A stretch of 6,627 bases of DNA from G020348385 sp964580235 (GTDB lineage Bacteria; Acidobacteriota; Aminicenantia; Aminicenantales; Aminicenantaceae): positions 1 to 6,627 of the forward strand of contig CAZOJY010000154.1 of assembly GCA_964580235.1 (NCBI GenBank). The letters run 5' to 3'. Below, piece after piece: positions 1-5,378 of this stretch. A model generated the notes under the pieces. That model was not told the origin of the DNA. It made no database searches and saw only the letters and a list, made by a program, of their open reading frames with translations. The stretch's first letter is position 1. Every line of letters begins with the position of its first letter. The translations under genes were made by a program, and so were the position numbers.

Positions 1-134
1 CTCTTTTCAACCGATATTTCCAAAATCACTTTGCCGGCGCCCGGACATATCTCCTTCCCCTAAAGTCTATCTCAAATCCACAGAGGCAATAGAATATCGG
101 TCTCCATCTTCTCTATCCTTCGATTCAATATCCT

Positions 135-163
135 TTGAAGCGTGCAATTGGATGTGATATATT
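135..163 (+). promoter_or_regulatory. Candidate sigma70-type promoter with extended -10
   Basis: TTGAAG at 135-140 matches four of six bases of the -35 consensus. A 17-base spacer follows, then TATATT at 158-163, which matches five of six bases of the -10 consensus. TG at 155-156 sits one base before it, giving an extended -10. Transcription would begin near 170 and leave a leader of about 60 bases before the radical SAM gene at 229. The match and spacing are seen in the sequence; promoter activity is inferred. Confidence 0.45.
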
Positions 164-203
164 TACCTTTCATGAGTCTGCAAGTTGAATACAGATAGGA
201 TTT

Positions 204-214
204 TCAGGGCCTGA
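204..214. promoter_or_regulatory. Short dyad in the leader of the radical SAM gene
   Basis: TCAGG-G-CCTGA is a perfect 5+5 inverted repeat around one central base. It lies between the candidate promoter and the start codon at 229. It is too tight to form a useful RNA hairpin, so if it matters it would be a DNA operator half-site pair. It is short enough to occur by chance, and no regulator gene is visible nearby. Confidence 0.15.
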
Positions 215-228
215 GAAATAATAAGGTT

Positions 229-1749
229 ATGAAAATTTTATTATTGGCCATGCCGGATATCTGCATCGGATATCCAACCCAAATGCTGACAACCCCCAAT
301 CTTGGCCTTTCTTCCCTGGCTTCCAATCTGGATGATAGACACTGCGTGCGTATTGCAGATCTAGTGCTCAAAAGGAAAAATGTAAGGCAGGCACTTGAGG
401 AGGCTCTTCAAAAGACCGAACCCGACCTTGTTGGTTTGAGTGCCATGACATTTCAGTACAAAACAGCATCAAAGATTGCCGCTTTCATAAAAAAACAGTA
501 TCCTGCAATCAAGGTTGCCCTGGGAGGATACCATGCCACTCTTATGTATGAAGAAATAGCCAAAGGCCCGGATGCAGCCTTGTTTGACTTTATATTCAGA
601 GGCGAGGCAGACATTGGTTTCAACGAGGCCGTGAACGCTCTGGAGGACGGAGATGATTTGAGTGCGGTCGACGGCCTTTCCTTCAAAAGCAACGGAAAGT
701 TCCTGCACAACAGGCCAAGACAGCTGGAGGATTTAGCGCAAATAAAGGTGCCGGCTAGAAATGTGAGACTCTGGAATGATTTCAATGTGCTGAAAGTTCC
801 CTGGGATACGATTGAATTTTCCAGAGGGTGCCTGATGGCCTGTAATTTCTGCAACATCAGAAATATGTATGGGAGATCCTTCAGGACCTATGATTATGAA
901 AGGGTGATGGATGACATCGCAAGCGCAAAAAAAACAAGGATAAAGATGTTGTTCTTCGTTGACGACAATATCACCATGGACCTTGTGAGATTGGAGAATC
1001 TCTGCGATGAAATTATTCATCATGGCCATAATGATTTGATTTATGGTGCACAGGCCAGTGCCATCGGAATCGGATCCTCAGAAAGATTGGTCGAAAAGAT
1101 GGCCGAGGCTGGATTCAAGCAGATTTTTTTGGGGATCGAAAATTCCTCCAGAAAAAATCTCAAGCTATTGAATAAAGGGGATATCGTTGAAAAAAGCGTA
1201 AAAGCGGTTCAAAATTTAAAAAAATACGGTTTCATTATCTCGAGTGGATTTATTATTGGAACTCCTGATGATAATTATCAGGAGATTGAAGACACCTTTC
1301 GATTTGCTAAAAACTTAGAAACCGACTTTCCCGCTGTCCAGATTTTGATCCCTTATCCTAAGACTGAGATTAGGAAAAAATTGTTGGACTTAGGATTGAT
1401 CGCAGATCTGGATAATTATGAAAAGTATGATGGAGGTTTCCCGATTATCAGAACAAAGTATCTCAGCGAAAGGGAGCTCTTTTGTGCAAGATACAGGTTT
1501 ACGAAAAAGTATCTTAAACCACGTGCTCTCAGTGTTTTTAAGGTTCTCCTGAGGTTTAAAAACACATCCCTGCCGTTTATTTGGGGGGCTACAAAGCTAA
1601 TCCCCAAAGTCGTGAACTCTCTGTTTGTCGAGAATGTGAAGCGATTGTTTTTGAATGAAGGGCAAATGATCAACCAATACATGAATAAAATATTAAAATT
1701 GAACGAATTCAATATCGAAGGCAATCCGAATGATAAAGATAGCCGCTAA
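229..1749 (+). CDS. B12-binding-domain radical SAM protein (COG1032-like), substrate unknown
   Basis: A 506-residue protein with the two-domain layout of cobalamin-type radical SAM enzymes. Residues 1 to about 140 resemble the B12-binding Rossmann domain, with a GGYHAT loop at 99-104 and RGEAD at 124-128. No DxHxxG motif is visible, so cobalamin, if bound, would probably be His-off as in many class B members. The radical SAM core follows: CxxxCxxC cysteines 201, 205 and 208 for the 4Fe-4S cluster, VDDNIT at 244-249 and GIEN at 302-305. The tail (about 400-506) is basic with hydrophobic patches and may touch the membrane or recognise the substrate. Relatives methylate or rearrange lipids, tetrapyrroles and natural products; nothing here identifies the substrate. 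The start at 229 gives the typical MKILLL opening, though its AAGG at 223-226 lies only two bases upstream. The gene is AT-rich (17 of 60 bases G+C at 1201-1260) compared with the carriers. It is probably monocistronic, since a convergent gene follows. Confidence 0.88.
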   Translation: MKILLLAMPDICIGYPTQMLTTPNLGLSSLASNLDDRHCVRIADLVLKRKNVRQALEEALQKTEPDLVGLSAMTFQYKTASKIAAFIKKQYPAIKVALGGYHATLMYEEIAKGPDAALFDFIFRGEADIGFNEAVNALEDGDDLSAVDGLSFKSNGKFLHNRPRQLEDLAQIKVPARNVRLWNDFNVLKVPWDTIEFSRGCLMACNFCNIRNMYGRSFRTYDYERVMDDIASAKKTRIKMLFFVDDNITMDLVRLENLCDEIIHHGHNDLIYGAQASAIGIGSSERLVEKMAEAGFKQIFLGIENSSRKNLKLLNKGDIVEKSVKAVQNLKKYGFIISSGFIIGTPDDNYQEIEDTFRFAKNLETDFPAVQILIPYPKTEIRKKLLDLGLIADLDNYEKYDGGFPIIRTKYLSERELFCARYRFTKKYLKPRALSVFKVLLRFKNTSLPFIWGATKLIPKVVNSLFVENVKRLFLNEGQMINQYMNKILKLNEFNIEGNPNDKDSR

Positions 1750-2387
1750 ATCCTTTTGCTTTTTTTTATCAGCAAATTGAAGAGATAAATGACGATCGGC
1801 GCCACCAAGAGAAGCCCCGTTACCAGCATGGTTTTGCCCCTGCCGAATCGTTCGATGAATTTGTAAAGTTCATCGAACCACAATGTCCATGTAATAACAC
1901 CAATCCACATGGAAGGGAGGACGACGAAAAGAGTGTCTCTGTCGCTGTATCCCTCAAGGCAGGCGATGTAGGATCCGATGGCTGCACCGGTCCATGGCAG
2001 AGGAATCCAGACAAAAAAAGCGATGCCGAGACGGCTCCATCTTTTAAAAAAATGTTTTCTCTTTTCTGCCTTCGTTTTCATAATCCCAATGAATTTCGCT
2101 GCGAATTTGAACTTTTTGATTCCCCTCGAGAGGAATACAAACAGAGAGTAGACCAGCAAGATGTATGTCGTGTTGTAGAGAATAATGATTGGAATGATCA
2201 GGGAAGGCTTGAATCCGTTTTCCAGGCCGACCGTGATAAAAGGCAGCCTTCCTCCGATGTGGGCGGCGGCAATCATCGAGAGGACCTTGGCGGCCGATGT
2301 TTGGTCTAGTATTGCGCATAAAATGAACAGAACGACTTCAATCCCCAGCATCACGATTCCGATACGAAATGGCCAAAATTTTATCAT
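1746..2387 (-). CDS. Sm_multidrug_ex (COG2426-like) integral membrane protein, 5' end unresolved
   Basis: From ATG 2387 this gives 213 residues with about five hydrophobic segments (roughly 8-28, 62-86, 118-143, 152-175 and 186-207). Family-like motifs are GRLPFITVGLENGF at 46-59 and FVWIPLPWTGAAIGSYIA at 125-142, the latter being the conserved aromatic-rich P-x-P-x-TG segment. A basic loop (about 90-118) separates the halves. The name 'small multi-drug export protein' is a family label with thin functional support, so the transported substrate should be treated as unknown. ATG 2387 has no Shine-Dalgarno sequence close upstream. The frame stays open for 19 more codons with no ATG, GTG or TTG until the N run, so the true start may lie in the gap. 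The TAG stop at 1748-1746 shares bases with the stop of the convergent radical SAM gene. Any promoter would lie in the gap, facing away from the carrier genes. Confidence 0.72.
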   Translation of the reverse strand: MIKFWPFRIGIVMLGIEVVLFILCAILDQTSAAKVLSMIAAAHIGGRLPFITVGLENGFKPSLIIPIIILYNTTYILLVYSLFVFLSRGIKKFKFAAKFIGIMKTKAEKRKHFFKRWSRLGIAFFVWIPLPWTGAAIGSYIACLEGYSDRDTLFVVLPSMWIGVITWTLWFDELYKFIERFGRGKTMLVTGLLLVAPIVIYLFNLLIKKSKRI

Positions 2388-2445
2388 GGATTTAGTCTGA
2401 TAGTTTATCCCATGTATGCGGTCTATTTCCAGGAATTCATCAAAC

Positions 2446-2545
2446 NNNNNNNNNNNNNNNNNNNNNNNNNNNNNNNNNNNNNNNNNNNNNNNNNNNNNNN
2501 NNNNNNNNNNNNNNNNNNNNNNNNNNNNNNNNNNNNNNNNNNNNN
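2446..2545. other. Assembly gap (100 N)
   Basis: Exactly 100 N bases, the conventional filler for a scaffold gap of unknown length. The gap falls between the 5' ends of two divergent genes, so it hides their promoters and possibly their true start codons. It could also hide one or more whole genes. Reading frames that cross it have no meaning. Confidence 0.97.
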
Positions 2546-2568
2546 GATATTGTGGTATTAATCTCGCG

Positions 2569-3969
2569 ATGAATAGTGCCACAAAGCGGATCCTTGGAGC
2601 ACTTACAGCTTCATTGCTCTGTTTTGTTGCCCTGGTTTTAGGCCGCCCGGCCGATGCTGCAAGTATCAAGATCGTCCAGACAGCTCTACTTTTCTGGGCT
2701 GTTGTCATCCTGTTTTTCACCACCCTCCGCCGCACAGGAGTCGCCAGTCAGATATTTGTCGGGCTCGTCCTCGGTGCTGTGGCCGGTTTGATCTATGGGC
2801 CCGATGCGGCCATCATCCGTCCCATCGGCACAGCCTTCATCCGTCTGATCAAAATGGTCGTGATTCCCTTGATTTTCGCCTCCCTCCTCGTTGGTGTTGC
2901 CAGCCTGGGGGATATGCGAAAAATAGGCCGTATTGGCGGCAAAACTCTCACTTTTTACATCGCATATTACATATCGGCGGTTGCCCTCGGACTTTTTCTA
3001 GCAAATGCCCTCAAACCGGGTTCCAACATTCCGGATACGGTGCAGGCCGAACTCAAAGCGAGCTACGGGGAAACCGTGGATGTTCAAGCCGTTCGCGCAG
3101 AGGAAAGGCCTGGGCTGGGCGAAGTGCTTATCAACATCATTCCGGACAATCCGGCCGATTCCTTTGTCAAAGCCAACATGCTCCAGATCATCTTCATCGC
3201 GATGTTTATGGGCATGGTCATCTCCCTTCTCGACAAGAAAAAAATGCAGCCGGTTATTACGTTTTTCGAAGCGATAAACGACATCATGGTCAAAATCGTC
3301 GAGATCGTGATCAAAATCGCGCCTTATGCTGTTTTTGCTCTTATTGCGGCTGTCGTTGGATCATTCGGAGTGGATATTTTGATGTCACTTCTGCGTTACT
3401 GTGCCGTTGTCATCGGAGGTTTATTCATCCTGGCTTTTACCTATCCTGCCGTTGTGACAATTTTCACAAAGTATCCTTATTTTAAGTTTTGGAAGGGCAT
3501 ATACGAAGCCCAGTTGATCGCCTTCAGTACGTCATCCAGTTCGGCCACACTGCCTGTCACGATGGAATGCGCTGAGGACAAGATCGGTGTTTCCAAGCAA
3601 ATTTCCAGTTTTGTCCTCCCCCTGGGCGCCACCATCAATATGAACGGTACGGCCCTCTATCAGGGAGTAACAGCCATATTTATCGCTCAAGTGTATGGGA
3701 TGAACTTAAGTATAGGCGACCAGCTTGCTATAGTGTTGACCGCAACCCTCGCCTCGATCGGGGCGGCCGGGGCACCTGCCATGGGTGTGCTGATGCTCGT
3801 TATCGTGCTCAGACAGGTCGGAATCCCGCTGGAAGGCATCGCCCTGATTCTGGGTGTGGAACGTATCCTGGATATGTCTCGAACGGTCATCAACATCACC
3901 GGAGACATCGCGGCTGCCACCGTCATCGCTCATTCGGAAAATGAACTCCATCCGGTAAAAGAAGGATAA
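2569..3969 (+). CDS. Dicarboxylate/amino acid:cation symporter (DAACS/SDF family)
   Basis: A 466-residue inner-membrane secondary carrier of the GltP/GltPh/DctA family, which imports glutamate, aspartate or C4-dicarboxylates with Na+ or H+. Hallmarks are the serine-rich HP1 tip (S320, T321, S322-S325), the TM7 motif NMNGT at 357-361, the HP2 tip SIGAAGAPAMG at 396-406, and TM8 with D435, R438, T439, N442 and D446. The TM8 arginine is typical of acidic-substrate carriers. The TM7 motif has Asn359 where the archetype has the Na+-site Asp of NMDGT. Two extra hydrophobic stretches (about 8-25, ending in an ADAAS signal-peptidase-like site, and 33-53) precede the usual TM1 near 58-77. ATG 2569 is the first start right of the gap, lacks a Shine-Dalgarno sequence, and the frame is open to the N run, so the start could be further left. 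It is probably co-transcribed with the gltS-like gene 12 bases downstream. Exact substrate and coupling ion are not determined. Confidence 0.9.
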   Translation: MNSATKRILGALTASLLCFVALVLGRPADAASIKIVQTALLFWAVVILFFTTLRRTGVASQIFVGLVLGAVAGLIYGPDAAIIRPIGTAFIRLIKMVVIPLIFASLLVGVASLGDMRKIGRIGGKTLTFYIAYYISAVALGLFLANALKPGSNIPDTVQAELKASYGETVDVQAVRAEERPGLGEVLINIIPDNPADSFVKANMLQIIFIAMFMGMVISLLDKKKMQPVITFFEAINDIMVKIVEIVIKIAPYAVFALIAAVVGSFGVDILMSLLRYCAVVIGGLFILAFTYPAVVTIFTKYPYFKFWKGIYEAQLIAFSTSSSSATLPVTMECAEDKIGVSKQISSFVLPLGATINMNGTALYQGVTAIFIAQVYGMNLSIGDQLAIVLTATLASIGAAGAPAMGVLMLVIVLRQVGIPLEGIALILGVERILDMSRTVINITGDIAAATVIAHSENELHPVKEG

Positions 3970-3981
3970 AAGCTTCGTCAA

Positions 3982-5373
3982 ATGGGTATCACCGGCACTC
4001 AACTTACCAACTTGATGATCGACCTATGCTGGCTGAGCCTTCTTCTTCTTATCGGAAAATATCTGCGGTCTAGGTTTGTGTTTCTTCAAAGGCTCTTTTT
4101 GCCGGCATCCGTGATTGCTGGTTTTATCGGATTGTTTCTGGGGCCTTATATCGCCGGTAAATATATCGGGACCGTCATCCCTCAAGCAATGATGAATTCC
4201 TGGGTACTTTATCCTGGACGATTGATCAATGTCGTGTTTGCCTGCCTGTTTTTGGGATTTTCCGTTCCCTCCCTCAAGACAATTTGGAAGGAGGGCGGGC
4301 CCCAGCTCTGCTATGGATGGCTGGTGGGCATGGGGCAGTACATGGTCGGTGTGGGCATCTCTGTCATTTTTCTTTCTCCAGTGTTTGGTGTTCCTCATTT
4401 TTTCGGATGTCTTCTCGAGATCGGTTTCTCAGGGGGACATGGGACGGCAGCCGGGATGGCCGAAGCCTTCGATCAGTTGGGATTTGCGGCAGGATCAGAT
4501 CTTGGTTTGATGTCCGCAACGGTTGGTGTTATCAGCGCTGTGATTTTTGGGATGATCATGATAAATATGGCGGCTCGGAGAGGCTACACCAAAGTCATCA
4601 AATCTCCTAAACATCTGTCCCTCGCAGAAATCCGCGGCCTTATCCCCCCGGAAAAGCGCACTCACGGGTCGATCACCACCATCTCCCCGGATGCCCTGGA
4701 GCCCTTTGCTTTTCATGCCGCGTTTGTCGGTGTCGCCATTCTGATCGGGTGGTACATGCTAAAAGGCATCAAAATCTTGAGCGCCGACATGGAGCCTGAT
4801 CTTTTCGGTAGCTTTCCGCTTTTTCCTCTTGCCATGCTCGGCGGGTTGTTCATACAAATTTTCGCTTCTAAAACTGGTCTTTCAAAATACCTTGACCGGA
4901 ATACGTTCGACCGTATCCTGGGGCTCGCGCTGGATTTTCTGGTGGTTTCGGCCATTGCCTCCATCCGCCTGGATGTATTTTTTGCTTATTTCCTTCCGTT
5001 TTCGATACTCATGGTTGTGGGGCTGACCTGGGTTATCTTTGCCACCTGGTTCATCGCTCCTCGAATGCTGCCCGATGCCTGGTTTGAGAGGAGCATCACA
5101 GAGTACGGGATGCAAACTGGGGTCACAGCCCTGGGTCTTTTGCTGCTTCGTGTTGCCGACCCTCACTTCAAAACCCCGGCAGCCAAATCTTTCGGTTTCA
5201 AGCAGATCCTGTATGAGCCTATGCTGGGGGGAGGATTCATCACGGCAGCCGCTCCGATATTGATCTCGACCTACGGCGTGCTCCCCTCTTTTACCATAGG
5301 TCTTGTTTCTATCCTGGTCGCCATGTTTGTGGCCCTTTTCAGCGGCTGGCTTCATAAATCAAAAAAGATATGA
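3982..5373 (+). CDS. gltS: GltS-type sodium:glutamate symporter (ESS family)
   Basis: A 463-residue multispanning inner-membrane protein resembling sodium/glutamate symporters (COG0786). The first half carries GGHGT at 151-155 followed by AAGMAEAF, the re-entrant-loop signature of the family. A polar cytoplasmic-type linker at about 198-240 separates the halves. The second half has YGMQTGVTALG at 375-385 followed by LLLLRVADP, the equivalent loop of a GltS-like subgroup rather than the E. coli-type sequence. It is longer than E. coli GltS (about 400 residues), so glutamate specificity is probable rather than certain. ATG 3982 is the start: an in-frame TAA, the stop of the upstream carrier gene, lies 12 bases before it and rules out anything further left. 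The nearest Shine-Dalgarno-like stretch, GAAGGA at 3961-3966, lies inside the end of the upstream gene with a long 15-base spacing, so translational coupling is likely. The gene ends 5 bases before the end of the convergent glycosidase gene. Confidence 0.87.
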   Translation: MGITGTQLTNLMIDLCWLSLLLLIGKYLRSRFVFLQRLFLPASVIAGFIGLFLGPYIAGKYIGTVIPQAMMNSWVLYPGRLINVVFACLFLGFSVPSLKTIWKEGGPQLCYGWLVGMGQYMVGVGISVIFLSPVFGVPHFFGCLLEIGFSGGHGTAAGMAEAFDQLGFAAGSDLGLMSATVGVISAVIFGMIMINMAARRGYTKVIKSPKHLSLAEIRGLIPPEKRTHGSITTISPDALEPFAFHAAFVGVAILIGWYMLKGIKILSADMEPDLFGSFPLFPLAMLGGLFIQIFASKTGLSKYLDRNTFDRILGLALDFLVVSAIASIRLDVFFAYFLPFSILMVVGLTWVIFATWFIAPRMLPDAWFERSITEYGMQTGVTALGLLLLRVADPHFKTPAAKSFGFKQILYEPMLGGGFITAAAPILISTYGVLPSFTIGLVSILVAMFVALFSGWLHKSKKI

Positions 5374-5378
5374 TGCCT

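Noticed and set aside
7..48. Minus-strand 13-codon frame starting at ATG 48, preceded by AAGGAG
   Set aside because: The AAGGAG lies only two bases from the ATG, too close for normal initiation, and the peptide is very short with no recognisable features.
1..63. Plus-strand frame open from the left edge to TAA at 61-63, a possible C-terminal tail of an upstream gene (20 residues)
   Set aside because: Too short to recognise, with no motif or codon signal; an open frame of this length is expected by chance.
255..275. Repeated GGATATC (255-261 and 268-275) resembling an operator
   Set aside because: It lies inside the start of the radical SAM coding sequence and is explained by the codons there; GATATC is itself palindromic.
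1750..1775. T-run 1760-1767 as a rho-independent terminator for the radical SAM gene
   Set aside because: No GC-rich stem precedes it; only a weak TGCT/AGCA pair flanks it, and the bases code for the Lys-rich end of the minus-strand protein.
2446..2735. Minus-strand frame continuing from the membrane protein across the N run into the carrier gene
   Set aside because: N bases carry no reading frame, and the part right of the gap is the antisense of the well-supported DAACS gene.
3706..4002. Minus-strand 98-codon frame opposite the junction of the two carriers
   Set aside because: It is a charged, low-information antisense frame of two clear genes, with no ribosome binding site or recognisable domain.
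4882..5355. Minus-strand 157-codon frame opposite the gltS-like gene
   Set aside because: It is an antisense frame of a gene with strong family motifs, and its translated composition (rich in Gly, Arg, Gln and His) looks like a shadow rather than a folded protein.
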